From positions 124,001 to 188,000 of the forward strand of contig NZ_JABAIK010000002.1 of the NCBI RefSeq assembly GCF_012641465.1: 64,000 nt of DNA, in the 5' to 3' direction. A program made the translations under genes and the position numbers. Positions 26,690 to 36,306 of the stretch are shown one piece after another. This DNA is from Vibrio agarilyticus (GTDB taxonomy: Bacteria; Pseudomonadota; Gammaproteobacteria; Enterobacterales; Vibrionaceae). Position 1 is the first letter of the stretch. Every line of letters begins with the position of its first letter. The notes beneath the pieces were generated by a model. It did not search any database. It had not been told where the DNA came from and saw only the letters and a list, made by a program, of their open reading frames with translations.

Positions 26690-28743
26690 CAATTCACCAT
26701 TAAAATTGTGCCTTTAATGGCGGTTTGTCCGGATGAGCTTACTTCCGCTTGAGCTGCCCCCGATACTTTGGCGGTGACATCACCTTTCACTTCTGCATTT
26801 AAGCCTTGTAATTTCGCTCCGGTACTGCCTTTGGCGGTAAAGCTGGTTGAGGCACTTAACGTCATTGCCGTGCCTGCTTTACCGGTAAACCCACCTTGCG
26901 AAGAGATACTGACCGAGGATCCCGATTGGCTCAACGATCCGCCATCTAAGGCAATTTTTGAACTACCACTTAACTGAACTGTGCCACTTACAAGCTCAAT
27001 CTTGTCGCTGCTCATCACAATTTTACTGTTACCCACTTTTAACGTTAACGTGTCTTCAGCGGTCAGAGTGATGGTTTTTGCCTGCTGGGTGATGGCTTCT
27101 TTCGCAGCGAGGGAAAACGTCTTATCGGTTGAAAAATCAAATCCCGCTTTAGCGGTCACTATGCTTTTTTGCTCGATAGTTTGACTGCGATTTTTGGTGA
27201 TCTTTTCGATCAGTTCGCCACCAACAGTATGCTGATGATCATTGATAACATCGCACGTCATATCTTTTGCAGCATGCAATGCAAACAGCTCATTCTCTTT
27301 TTTATCGTCGAAACGCCATTCGTTTTTTTGGCCCGCAAGTTGACTCCTGACACCCGATTGCGTTGTGTTGGCGGTAGGATAAGGCGGCTTATGTCCACTG
27401 TTGTAAACACTGGAGACCACAATCGGCTGATCCGGGTCGCCGTTAATGAAGCTCACCAGCACTTCTTGACCGGCTCTCGGCAGAAATTGGGCGCCATAAC
27501 TCTTACCTGCTAATGTTTGCGCGACGCGCACCCAACAACTGGTTTTATCTCCGGTTTCATTATCCCAATGAAATTTTATGCGCACTCGACCAAGTGCATC
27601 ATTCGCAGGCTCTCCCTCCGCACTGCCTGATACTGTGGCAGACTGCACGCCATGAAGTACCGGTTTGGCTTTCGTGACTGGATAAAAAACCGCATCCTCT
27701 GCTACGGCGATAATATCGGTGTGCAACCGGCCAGAAGTGTCATCGAATTGGTAACTCAATTCACAGACAAGGTATTGCCCGAGTTGTTTGCTGTCTGGGT
27801 GTGCGGCTAATTTCAACTTATGCCCGGCACACAATAATTCGGATTCTGTGGTCGCTTGAATTCGCTCGTGCTCAGAATCTGCTTGCCCGCGCACGGTTTC
27901 TATCATTTCGTTCGCCAAATCCGAGTAATTACCTAATCTGCTCGCGGTTGGATAACGATAATCAACCAACTTGGTGTGATTAGCATGGCTAATGCCGGTT
28001 TTTTTACTTTTACTGGTGACCAACTTTGACTGGTTATAGTCATATCCGGTAATTTCTGACGCGCTGCTGATAAAACATTGCTCGCGCTGCCATGTGAACA
28101 ACACGTCACTTTGCCCTGTTGGGGCGGCAGCATAGTCCAACGTCACTAAATTCTGGTTAGGAAATGGCTTATTTGCTTGATGAAGATAAAGTGTATTGGC
28201 GTCGTCATTCCGCCCAAAGTAATAATGCACGCCTTCTTCAGCAAGTAAGCGCGTAATGAATTCAAAGTCAGTCTCATTAAACTGCACACAATACTCACGC
28301 TTACTCGAGGGCATAGCATTGACGCTATAGCATCCCTTAAAGCCTAATTCATCAAAAATGCTCGTGACTATAGTTTGGACTGACGCGGCCTGAAACACTC
28401 GGCAGCGACGAGAGTGCTGCAATAAATAAAGCCAAGGCTTTACTGTCAAACAGACACTGGCATAGGGCGAGTCTATTCGTGCCGATTGCGATTGTGCTTT
28501 GATAACATAGCCTCGAAACGAACGAAGTGCGTTTCTTCCACTGCCCGTTTCATCAAATAACTGACATTCAATCCGCTCTCCAACCCATAATGAAGGGTCG
28601 ACGCTCGTCACCAAAGCATGCACTTGCCATTGATAATCACCACTAACGCCTTCTGAACCAGAAAAATTCGATGCAACATACTCCTTATTGTTCGCATCTC
28701 GTATCACTAACAAGCTGCCTTGAGGGTCGATTAATTCTCTCAT
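26689..28743 (-). CDS. vgrG: T6SS spike protein VgrG (TssI)
   Basis: A 684-residue VgrG. The gp27-like part (about 1-370) has VSVDPSLWVGERIECQLFDETG-like sequence, YCVQFNETDFEFITRLLAEEGVHYYF and the GHANH-type SHANHTKLVDYRYP segment. The gp5 OB fold follows (GRVRIKFHWDNETGDKTSCWVRVAQTLAGKSYGAQFLPRAGQEVLVSFINGDPDQPIVVSSVYN, about 400-465), then a β-helix needle rich in repeated KIVMSSDKIELVSG-like strands to the end. There is no C-terminal effector extension, so it is a structural spike. Start overlaps the upstream gene (ATGA). Confidence 0.95.
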   Translation of the reverse strand: MRELIDPQGSLLVIRDANNKEYVASNFSGSEGVSGDYQWQVHALVTSVDPSLWVGERIECQLFDETGSGRNALRSFRGYVIKAQSQSARIDSPYASVCLTVKPWLYLLQHSRRCRVFQAASVQTIVTSIFDELGFKGCYSVNAMPSSKREYCVQFNETDFEFITRLLAEEGVHYYFGRNDDANTLYLHQANKPFPNQNLVTLDYAAAPTGQSDVLFTWQREQCFISSASEITGYDYNQSKLVTSKSKKTGISHANHTKLVDYRYPTASRLGNYSDLANEMIETVRGQADSEHERIQATTESELLCAGHKLKLAAHPDSKQLGQYLVCELSYQFDDTSGRLHTDIIAVAEDAVFYPVTKAKPVLHGVQSATVSGSAEGEPANDALGRVRIKFHWDNETGDKTSCWVRVAQTLAGKSYGAQFLPRAGQEVLVSFINGDPDQPIVVSSVYNSGHKPPYPTANTTQSGVRSQLAGQKNEWRFDDKKENELFALHAAKDMTCDVINDHQHTVGGELIEKITKNRSQTIEQKSIVTAKAGFDFSTDKTFSLAAKEAITQQAKTITLTAEDTLTLKVGNSKIVMSSDKIELVSGTVQLSGSSKIALDGGSLSQSGSSVSISSQGGFTGKAGTAMTLSASTSFTAKGSTGAKLQGLNAEVKGDVTAKVSGAAQAEVSSSGQTAIKGTILMVN

Positions 28744-29834
28744 TGCACCTTCCTGTTAACGTCATTCAACTCGCCGATGGTCGATGAAGATATCGACTTA
28801 TTGCGATTAATTAACTCGGCAAATCGCAGCAGTTGAATGGGTGGGTATAACGCCATCTCACGCGCCACCGCCATATTGATGGTAATGGAATAACTGGCAA
28901 GTTCCGCAATCGGCATATCACCGGGGACAAGACCGTCCAAAACAATCCGCCCGGCCTGATTCGCGGCTAACTGCCCAACTCGAAAATACTTATTTGAGAC
29001 AGAGATAAGCGCGTTAGAATCGGTCACCATAGAGTCGTATGCCGAGGCAACAGGAAGCTGGTTAGCCAGTGCTGCGCGAGTAAAGTCTTCTCGATGCAAC
29101 AAATTATAAGAGCTAGACCCAACATAGATGACATCCACCCCCTGCTGAGCTAAACGCGCCATTTTATCGTGAAATTGATTCGGCAATGGCGTGCCGTTTT
29201 CGTCTAACTGATAGGTTTCTATCACTGTCTCAAACTGTAGCTCTCGCTCGAGTGATTGGAGTTTTTGTGTATTAAGGATGGAGTTCAACTCACTTTTTGC
29301 ATAAAGCACACCAATCTTTTGCACAGGGAAATATTCGCGCATCACTCGAATTTGCACCGCCTCATCAATACGGTTGCGAATGCCAGTCACCATGGTTCGG
29401 CCCGAATATTCGCCACTGGATGTGATCCCAGCGCCCACTGGGTCAGCCACAATCATAAAGAGCGCTGGAATATCACCTAGTTTGGAGGTACTGCCCATCT
29501 GCGGTATACCGCCAATCAGAGCTTTACTGACGCTGGTTCCCCAAGTCACAACCAAATCGGGTTGCAGTTGTCGTGCCTCGTTAAGAAACATGTCCAACTT
29601 AGATTTATCACGTTCAGCATCTCGAACAATTACATCGACCGGCCACTGTTTCGCTTCAATGTGAGCGAGAAAACCTTGGCATGCTTGCTCGCAGCCCCGC
29701 CAAACCACCATATAAATTAGCTTGTTCGCATCCAGAGTCGATGCTGAGGTCTCCTTAATTTGATGCGGATTTTCGAATGAAAAACCCAATGCACTTGATG
29801 CGAGAAAAAGCCAAACCAGACTGAGAGCTTTCAT
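28740..29834 (-). CDS. ABC_sub_bind-type periplasmic protein
   Basis: A 364-residue exported protein, with signal peptide MKALSLVWLFLASSALGFSF and then a type I periplasmic-binding fold of the ABC_sub_bind kind: KLIYMVVWRGCEQACQGFLAH, LQPDLVVTWGTSVSKALIGG, IPALFMIVADPVGAGI, YFPVQKIGVLYAKSELNS and GVDVIYVGSSSYNLLHREDFTRAALANQLPVAS. No permease or ATPase gene accompanies it. A longer frame starts at 29900, but 29834 overlaps the MFS-fusion stop (ATGA) and gives a clean signal peptide. It probably presents its ligand to the two membrane proteins encoded just upstream, not to a transporter; that is inferred. Confidence 0.8.
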   Translation of the reverse strand: MKALSLVWLFLASSALGFSFENPHQIKETSASTLDANKLIYMVVWRGCEQACQGFLAHIEAKQWPVDVIVRDAERDKSKLDMFLNEARQLQPDLVVTWGTSVSKALIGGIPQMGSTSKLGDIPALFMIVADPVGAGITSSGEYSGRTMVTGIRNRIDEAVQIRVMREYFPVQKIGVLYAKSELNSILNTQKLQSLERELQFETVIETYQLDENGTPLPNQFHDKMARLAQQGVDVIYVGSSSYNLLHREDFTRAALANQLPVASAYDSMVTDSNALISVSNKYFRVGQLAANQAGRIVLDGLVPGDMPIAELASYSITINMAVAREMALYPPIQLLRFAELINRNKSISSSTIGELNDVNRKVQ

Positions 29835-31969
29835 AATGTGCCCTCTTCTGGTGTCAGTGTTTTGACTTGGTTTAATATGACACAAATCAACAAACCACAA
29901 ATGAATATACCGACACCGACCACGCTCATTGCAAGGCCGAAAGAATATTTGGCAATCAAAGCGGCAACTAACAATGGACCAACCACGCTACCAATTCGCT
30001 CTGCCGTACGCAAAAAACCGAGCACTTCTGTGCGACCGACCTCAGGAGAATGCTCTGCGGCCTCCAGAGCGCAAGCAATCAGCGGCGCTTTTAATATCGC
30101 GTGTGCAACTCCCATTAATGCGACGGCTAATAGCACCTTATAGAGTGACGCTTCACCATAGAGCGAAATTAAAATCGCACCAGAAAGCAAGGTACCCAGC
30201 ACGATCAATTGATTGGTTTTTTGTGTGCGATCTGCAATACCTGATGCCAGCGGACTAAGCGGAATAATCACCAAAGAATAGACCATCATGATGCGCCCAA
30301 CTTCCGATTGACTCGCATCCAATGAAACCAAATAAAGCGGAACTAAGAAATACAGAAAACCGGTCAGTACAATCTTGGCGGGAATCGCGCAAAGCAAAAC
30401 AATTGCCATGAAACGAACATTTTTGAGCAACAAAAATACGTTCGATTTGTGCTCGCCATGAACCGAGGCGACTGTCTTTTTGGGCTGAGACAAAAACATG
30501 CGCCAAGCTAAAACCCCTGCAAAGACGGCCAAAAGCGCCGAGAGTAAAAACACCGGTTGATAGCCAATTCGGTCGGCGATGATCGCGCCTAATGCGGTGC
30601 CACACATGGTCGCTGTCATTAGTACGCCAACAAAAACCGCCATTCCTTTAGCACGATTTTGAGAGGTAACAACTGCCGCGATATAACTTTGACAGCTAAT
30701 GGTAATGACCGCGTAGCCCAATGCCGTCACACCTCTTGCTATTACGACCTCGAGACTGGTCGATGCAAAAGCGCAGCCTAAATAGCCAACGATTGCTGGG
30801 GCGAGTCCAATGAGAAACAGCTTTTTTTGACCCCAACGGTCCACCCAGCGAGCGGCAAATGGCGTCGATATCGCAATCACTAGCATAAATACCGAAATCG
30901 GTAATCCAAGCATGACATCTCTATCAATACCAAAACTGGGGTGGTAAAGCTCATTAACAAATAAGGGCATAAATGATTTGGAAAGCTCTTCAGCAAAGGA
31001 AAAAACAAAGAGCGGAATTCTTGCATCTACAATGCTGCCCTGATCTGAGCCAAACCGGCGCTGCAATTGAAAGCGATTCGAAAGTGACTCAACTTGCGCT
31101 TTAAGATCGACTTCACTGGCGTCTTTCGAGCGTGAAGGTGACGAGATAAGCTGAGCGAAAAGCGATTTAAATCGCGATTGCAAATCTTTTGAGTCTTGAT
31201 TGAGTCGTTGTGAAAAACGACCTATCACTCCCTGCCGCGTCACATTTTCATTGACCGAAAAGTCCCCTTTGACTTGTCGTTTTAAAATCGACTCTGACTC
31301 CTCAAGCGGCCCGGAAACATAGAACATCACAACAACCATCACCACCTCAAAACACACCAGAAGCACGGCAATCAATACGATCGCGATATCGAAAAAGATA
31401 TCGGTCAACTGTGATTGAACGTAAGAGGCATTTAAAGCCACAACGACAAAAGCGCGCTCATCATCAGTAAGGTGAATTGGCAATTGAAATAGATCGCTTG
31501 GCGGCGACTCTTGAGAAAACAACAAAGAGACCATTTGAGGCAGCTCAACCAGCATGACAGACAAACGTTCCAACAACGAAGACGCTAAATAGTCTGTTGC
31601 ACTCTGGCGAGAAAGCGGGGGACTTGTTGGGTCAAAATCGGCGATAAGACCTGCGTGGTGAATAATGTCACCCTGATTTGTTAACGCAATAAAAGTCAGT
31701 TCTGGATATTGATTTAAAATGTCATTCAAATAGGTATCCATACCGCGGACCTGTCGAAACGGTACACCTGCGTCTATTGCCAGTTCGACATCGTCATGGA
31801 TCAACTGGCCAATTGCATTTGCTTTCTTCAACAACTCAGGTTTAATCGCATGATTAAATTCAACTAAAGTGTATGCTGCACTAAGCAGTGATGCTAAAAA
31901 GGCACTGATCACCGTGATGTAGAGTAGCCGCTTATTGATTAGACTTGCTAATGTATGAAATTGATTCAT
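29831..31969 (-). CDS. sensor-MFS fusion membrane protein
   Basis: A 712-residue protein in two parts. The first (about 1-300) looks like a receptor: a membrane helix near 15-35, a periplasmic region (about 36-190) with a Cache-like GVPFRQVRGMDTYLNDIL and FIALTNQGDIIHHAG stretch, a second helix near 190-215 and a HAMP-like segment (SGPLEESESILKRQVKGDFSVNE). The second (about 325-700) is a complete MFS transporter of about 12 helices, with the loop ARWVDRWGQKKLF and a second-half equivalent ASGIADRTQKTNQL. There is no kinase, cyclase or chemotaxis output domain, so the transporter itself appears to be what is controlled. Stop and start overlap both neighbours as ATGA. Confidence 0.75.
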   Translation of the reverse strand: MNQFHTLASLINKRLLYITVISAFLASLLSAAYTLVEFNHAIKPELLKKANAIGQLIHDDVELAIDAGVPFRQVRGMDTYLNDILNQYPELTFIALTNQGDIIHHAGLIADFDPTSPPLSRQSATDYLASSLLERLSVMLVELPQMVSLLFSQESPPSDLFQLPIHLTDDERAFVVVALNASYVQSQLTDIFFDIAIVLIAVLLVCFEVVMVVVMFYVSGPLEESESILKRQVKGDFSVNENVTRQGVIGRFSQRLNQDSKDLQSRFKSLFAQLISSPSRSKDASEVDLKAQVESLSNRFQLQRRFGSDQGSIVDARIPLFVFSFAEELSKSFMPLFVNELYHPSFGIDRDVMLGLPISVFMLVIAISTPFAARWVDRWGQKKLFLIGLAPAIVGYLGCAFASTSLEVVIARGVTALGYAVITISCQSYIAAVVTSQNRAKGMAVFVGVLMTATMCGTALGAIIADRIGYQPVFLLSALLAVFAGVLAWRMFLSQPKKTVASVHGEHKSNVFLLLKNVRFMAIVLLCAIPAKIVLTGFLYFLVPLYLVSLDASQSEVGRIMMVYSLVIIPLSPLASGIADRTQKTNQLIVLGTLLSGAILISLYGEASLYKVLLAVALMGVAHAILKAPLIACALEAAEHSPEVGRTEVLGFLRTAERIGSVVGPLLVAALIAKYSFGLAMSVVGVGIFICGLLICVILNQVKTLTPEEGTL

Positions 31970-32796
31970 TGAGCCTCCCGAGGGTTCCCACCCCTGTTTG
32001 CGGGTTTGACATTAGAATCAGAAGAAGCAAGCTGGTGTAACGAATCAAGCTCTGCGACAACTCGCGCTTTCATTTGCTCACTTTGTACCAATTGCTCTGC
32101 AAAATTTTGGCTGATGGTGCCTGATGCACGTTTCACGGAGAATGTTGACGCAGACGCCCCAGAGCGAAGTGCATGGCCTTGAATCAACCGGAGCACATTG
32201 GCAACATCACTAAAACCCATTCTTACCACAAGAAAAACGACAAGCGCGGCCAATAGAAAGAGAAGTATTGTGACTTCTAACAGATGCAAGCGCACTTGAG
32301 CGTAAACACCATGTAATGCGCTCTTATCGTATTCAATCACAAGGCTACCGGTAACTTGACCAAAATCACTGACTATCTTTAGCCCGCGAAACAATCGGTT
32401 GTCGCTATTCAAAAGCCATTTAGGCTCTTGAGTGGAAAACGCTCGGCGCACAACCTCGGTTGGAATAACGGGGTTGCTGATATCTGACACCTGAATAATC
32501 GTATTTCCGGCGATATCAATATAAGAAATGGTAATGACGTGGGCCTGACGACTTTTGGCTCGATCGAACTGAGCCTCTAAATTTTCAGCAGATTGATATG
32601 GAATACCTAATCGTTCAACCCGTTTCATCGATGTGCTAAGCGATTCGCTAATCACATCAAGCTTTGACGACACCACATTGGAGGAGAGGCTATCAAATTT
32701 GATGTAATTCATTAGATATAGAAGACCGAGCACAGCGATAAGTATCACCCAAATCGTGATCACTAACCGTAGATGTACTTCAAAAAAAACCTTCAT
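31966..32796 (-). CDS. Cache/HAMP-like membrane sensor without output domain
   Basis: A 276-residue membrane protein and the first gene of the locus. Helix 1 is near residues 11-31, then a periplasmic domain (about 35-170) with VITISYIDIAGNTIIQVSDIS and RLFRGLKIVSDFGQVTGSLVIEYD, a small Cache-like layout, then helix 2 near 172-194 and a HAMP-like cytoplasmic segment ending in a hydrophilic tail. No kinase, GGDEF or methyl-accepting region follows. It resembles the receptor half of the next gene's product, suggesting duplication or heterodimerisation. The downstream gene overlaps it. Confidence 0.7.
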   Translation of the reverse strand: MKVFFEVHLRLVITIWVILIAVLGLLYLMNYIKFDSLSSNVVSSKLDVISESLSTSMKRVERLGIPYQSAENLEAQFDRAKSRQAHVITISYIDIAGNTIIQVSDISNPVIPTEVVRRAFSTQEPKWLLNSDNRLFRGLKIVSDFGQVTGSLVIEYDKSALHGVYAQVRLHLLEVTILLFLLAALVVFLVVRMGFSDVANVLRLIQGHALRSGASASTFSVKRASGTISQNFAEQLVQSEQMKARVVAELDSLHQLASSDSNVKPANRGGNPREAQ

Positions 32797-33826
32797 CTTC
32801 CCTATCTCTAAACTTTAACTTGATGCTTCCTTACGCAAGTTCTGCACTTTGAATTAACTCCGTGATTGAGGTAACAAACATCTGACAAATTTACGATAGT
32901 GTGACAACTCAATAGAGATTTATTCAAAACGTTATTTATGCGCCCTTCAAATTTAATCGTTCTTTTTTTAAATTATCAATATTAGAAAAAATAACAACCA
33001 TGCAATTAATGCGTATAATAGAGCATAGTCAATTTCTAAAAATGCATAAGTCAAAAATCATTAAATGTGATATGGGTGTAAAAATGACATGAATGCAAAG
33101 CGTGCCTTTCAATCGATTGTCATTTAAGTGACATAAAACCATGAAGTTAAATTAAATGACTATTATTCAATGCCTTAAATCAACATAAAAATAATGTGGT
33201 TAAATTTTCACTTAGAACGTTCAACTGATTAATATAACTCGACTCCCCTGTAGAAATCTCTCAGGCAAAAGCTAAGTATCGCTTGAGAGCGGGCAATAAT
33301 CTAAGTAAATCACGAGGAGAGTCGTTACTATAATAAATGATACTTGGATATGCCATTTCAAACCGAGTAAAAGTCATACCACGGCCAGATGCCTTATAAA
33401 CCCTACACTTGAAGAGATAGTATTTTTGATTAAATTCAATATTAATTAAATTATCCACTCGAACAATATAATTTAGAGTATATACTCACATTTTTAACCC
33501 ATGGCATGATGCTTGATGTGCAGTATTCCAAAAACTATTAATCCTATTTAATCACCGTTTTTTGATATAACTGCTTTCTATATTGTATGAAGTATTGATC
33601 TATATCCAAACAAGTGATTGTAGCTATTGCATAAAATACAACTCACCCGAAAGCTACCACCAGATTAGCCCCAAACAACCTGACGATGCAATTTGACGAC
33701 AAACGAGAAGCCCTTGAGCATAGATGAGGTTTGCGAGGGGCAGGCAACAACGTCAAGTGGGGTGGGTATCACTGTTTAACACATAAAAATACGAGACCGT
33801 CGAATTGCTATTTTAGCGAGATATTT
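32797..33826. other. AT-rich intergenic region between T6SS and radical SAM gene
   Basis: About 1.03 kb divergently flanked by the first T6SS gene (minus) and the radical SAM gene (plus). It should hold both promoters, but I cannot place them with confidence and see no convincing sigma-54 site. A 65-codon minus-strand frame (33261-33458, GTG start, no ribosome site) has some protein-like sequence (RFEMAYPSIIYYSNDSPRDLL) but I do not call it a gene. An ERIC-like repeat lies near the right end. The inverted words CGACTC and GAGTCG flank 33240-33325. Confidence 0.5.
33666..33769 (+). repeat. ERIC-like intergenic repeat, copy 3
   Basis: A degenerate, shortened copy: TAGCCCCAAACAACCTGACGATGCA, then GACAAACGAGAAGCCCTTGAGCATAGATGAGGTTTG, ending TCAAGTGGGGTGGGTAT. 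It ends 57 bases before the radical SAM start and so lies in that gene's leader. Confidence 0.65.
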
Positions 33827-35056
33827 ATGGACAAATTTGCACCACTTCCTTTTCACATTATGGCGAAACCAACAAGTTATGTTTGTAACTTACATTGTGA
33901 TTATTGTTTCTATCTTGAAAAGGAAGGGATTTACGGCCCCCCAACGCAACGAAGCAATTTGGCAATGACCGATGACGTGTTGAGACGATTTATCAAACAA
34001 TACATTCAATCTCAACCGACAGAGACAGTTGATTTTGCATGGCAAGGAGGTGAACCAACATTAGCGGGTATTGCTTTCTTTGAAAAAGTGGTTGCATACC
34101 AGAAGCAATATAGCGATGGACGCCTAATCACTAACGCCTTCCAGACAAATGGCGTGCTTATCAATGATAAATGGTCTGAGTTCTTAGCCAAACACAACTT
34201 TTTAATTGGACTTTCCGTTGATGGTACAAAAGAGCTGCATGACAGATATCGCGTCACAAAAAGTGGCAAAGGGACTTTCCATCGCATCGTAAACGCTATC
34301 GAAAGTTTCAAAAAATATGGGGTTGAATTCAACACATTAACGGTCGTCAATAGCCTAAATGCTGAGCACCCACTTGAGGTTTATAATACGCTGAAAGATC
34401 TCGGTTCAACCTATCTCCAGTTCATTCCGATTGTCGAATCACGAGTGAATGTGTTTTCAAATCCGAACCTGATTTCCCAATTTACGCCCGCAGGTGACAA
34501 TATTTTTCCCTGGACAGTCACAGGCGAGCAATATGGCAAGTTTATGACCGCTATTTTTGATGAGTGGGTACGTAATGACGTTGGAAAAACTTTCGTGCAA
34601 CTGTTTGATACCACACTCGCGAGTTTTGCAGGTTATCCTGCAAGCGTATGTCTTTTTGCGAAAGAGTGCGGCCAAGCGATGGTGATAGAAAAAAATGGTG
34701 ACATCTATTCGTGCGATCACTTTGTGTATCCAGAATTTAAATTAGGCAATATTAATGACCAATCACTATCAAAATTGGCTATAACCAAGCAACAAACTGA
34801 ATTTGGAAAATTAAAATCAAATTTATCTGATGCATGCAAAAAATGTGAATTTCTTTTCGCATGTAACGGTGGTTGCACAAAACATCGCATTGTCAACACA
34901 CCTGAAAGCGTGCCTCATAATTTTCTATGCGATGGATATAAACACTATTTCAAACACGTCGCACCTTATATGCAATTTATGGTGAACGAATTAAGGCATC
35001 GTCGCCCACCAGCTAACGTAATGCGTTACGCCAAGAGTTCTATGCTCAAGCAATAG
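33827..35056 (+). CDS. radical SAM/SPASM protein, anaerobic sulfatase-maturase type
   Basis: A 409-residue radical SAM enzyme with a C-terminal SPASM region. The SAM-binding [4Fe-4S] cluster ligands are C20, C24 and C27 in CNLHCDYCFY; WQGGEPTL follows at the usual place. The auxiliary-cluster cysteines lie in KECGQAMVIEKNGDIYSCDHFVYPEFKLGNI and in CKKCEFLFACNGGCTKHR, the anSME layout. anSMEs oxidise a Cys or Ser of a sulfatase to formylglycine. No sulfatase is visible nearby, so the target would be elsewhere. A longer frame from 33731 would run through a repeat; the ATG at 33827 matches the family N-terminus (MAKPTSYVCNLHC). Confidence 0.85.
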   Translation: MDKFAPLPFHIMAKPTSYVCNLHCDYCFYLEKEGIYGPPTQRSNLAMTDDVLRRFIKQYIQSQPTETVDFAWQGGEPTLAGIAFFEKVVAYQKQYSDGRLITNAFQTNGVLINDKWSEFLAKHNFLIGLSVDGTKELHDRYRVTKSGKGTFHRIVNAIESFKKYGVEFNTLTVVNSLNAEHPLEVYNTLKDLGSTYLQFIPIVESRVNVFSNPNLISQFTPAGDNIFPWTVTGEQYGKFMTAIFDEWVRNDVGKTFVQLFDTTLASFAGYPASVCLFAKECGQAMVIEKNGDIYSCDHFVYPEFKLGNINDQSLSKLAITKQQTEFGKLKSNLSDACKKCEFLFACNGGCTKHRIVNTPESVPHNFLCDGYKHYFKHVAPYMQFMVNELRHRRPPANVMRYAKSSMLKQ

Positions 35057-35073
35057 AGAATTGACCCGAAACA

Positions 35074-35117
35074 GAGTGAACCGAACTTACAAGCCGCTCC
35101 GGTTCACTCATCTCTTT
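35074..35117. terminator. bidirectional terminator between convergent genes
   Basis: GAGTGAACCG (35074-35083) and CGGTTCACTC (35100-35109) form a perfect 10-bp stem with a 16-base loop. On the plus strand it is followed by ATCTCTTTT. It lies between the radical SAM gene (plus) and tdh (minus) and can serve both; the uridine tract on the minus side is weaker. Confidence 0.8.
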
Positions 35118-35121
35118 TGGT

Positions 35122-36153
35122 CTACTCCCAATCAAGAATAACTTTGCCAGACGCGCCACCACGCATCACATCAAAGCCTTCTTGGAAATCATCAATCTTG
35201 TAGTGGTGTGTAATAACCGGTGAAATATCTAGGCCTGACTGGATCAATGAGGCCATCTTATACCAGGTTTCGAACATTTCTCGGCCATAAATCCCTTTGA
35301 TCACCAAGCCTTTAAAAATCACTTGGTTCCAGTCAATCGCCATATCAGATGGCGGAATGCCAAGCAGTGCAATACGACCGCCATGGTTCATGGTTTGAAG
35401 CATTGAGTTAAACGCCGCTGGGTTTCCTGACATTTCTAAACCGACATCAAAGCCTTCTTTCATGCCAAGCTCTTCCATCACGGTTTCAAGCGTTTCATTA
35501 GCGACGTTCACCGCTCGCGTTACACCCATTTTACGAGCCAAATCAAGACGGTATTCATTGACATCCGTGATCACAACATGACGCGCGCCAACATGCTTTG
35601 CTACCGCTGCCGCCATAATGCCTATCGGGCCTGCGCCTGTGATCAGCACATCTTCTCCCACTAAATCAAACGACAGTGCAGTATGCACAGCGTTACCAAA
35701 CGGGTCGAAAATCGCTGCAAGATCATCGGAAATGTCCGCAGGGATCTTAAAGGCGTTAAATGCAGGGATGACCAAATATTCCGAAAAGGAACCGGTACGA
35801 TTCACACCAACACCTATGGTATTGCGGCATAAATGTGTGCGTCCACCACGGCAGTTTCGGCAATATCCGCAAGTGATATGTCCCTCACCAGACACGCGGT
35901 CACCAATTTCATACCCACGAACTTCTTGGCCAATACCAACCACTTCACCGACGTATTCGTGACCCACAACCATAGGAACTGGAATGGTTTTTTGTGACCA
36001 CTCATCCCAGTTATAAATGTGAACATCGGTGCCACAAATCGCTGTTTTCTTAATTTTAATCAGCAGGTCGTTTGGGCCCATCTCAGGCATATCAACCTGA
36101 GTCATCCAGATGCCTTCTTCCGGTTTTAGCTTAGAAAGTGCTTTGATTTTCAT
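35122..36153 (-). CDS. tdh: L-threonine 3-dehydrogenase
   Basis: A 343-residue zinc alcohol dehydrogenase-family enzyme that oxidises L-threonine with NAD+ to 2-amino-3-ketobutyrate. Catalytic zinc ligands lie in [14 protein letters not shown] and [10 protein letters not shown], structural zinc cysteines in [15 protein letters not shown], and the NAD loop [11 protein letters not shown] near residue 170; length and ending ([12 protein letters not shown]) match Tdh. A start at 36180 is in frame, but MKIKALSKL at 36153 is the family N-terminus. kbl lies upstream on the same strand, so the two form the usual kbl-tdh operon. Confidence 0.97.
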   Translation of the reverse strand: MKIKALSKLKPEEGIWMTQVDMPEMGPNDLLIKIKKTAICGTDVHIYNWDEWSQKTIPVPMVVGHEYVGEVVGIGQEVRGYEIGDRVSGEGHITCGYCRNCRGGRTHLCRNTIGVGVNRTGSFSEYLVIPAFNAFKIPADISDDLAAIFDPFGNAVHTALSFDLVGEDVLITGAGPIGIMAAAVAKHVGARHVVITDVNEYRLDLARKMGVTRAVNVANETLETVMEELGMKEGFDVGLEMSGNPAAFNSMLQTMNHGGRIALLGIPPSDMAIDWNQVIFKGLVIKGIYGREMFETWYKMASLIQSGLDISPVITHHYKIDDFQEGFDVMRGGASGKVILDWE

Positions 36154-36306
36154 AAGATTTACCACTAATGACAACGACACTCGCTGTCATCCTTTTATCT
36201 CTATTTGATCAATGAAAAAACCGCCATAACATCCCTCTACAGCGCAAACCCTATTAACGCAGCCGCGCTCAACTCGAACGCGGGTATAAGTCGCGGAAAA
36301 ACCGCC

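Noticed and set aside
32797-33260. Search for a sigma-54 promoter before the T6SS locus
   Set aside because: No TGGCAC-N5-TTGC-like element was found by eye; a systematic scan would be needed to exclude it.
33245-33300. CTCTCAGGCAAAAG, a word typical of the 3' part of glycine riboswitch aptamers, followed by GAGAGCGGGCAA
   Set aside because: The conserved CCGAAGGGGCAA-type upstream half is absent and no gcv gene follows, so I regard this as chance or at most a fragment.
33261-33458. 65-codon minus-strand reading frame
   Set aside because: It needs a GTG start, lacks a ribosome binding site and shows no recognised family.
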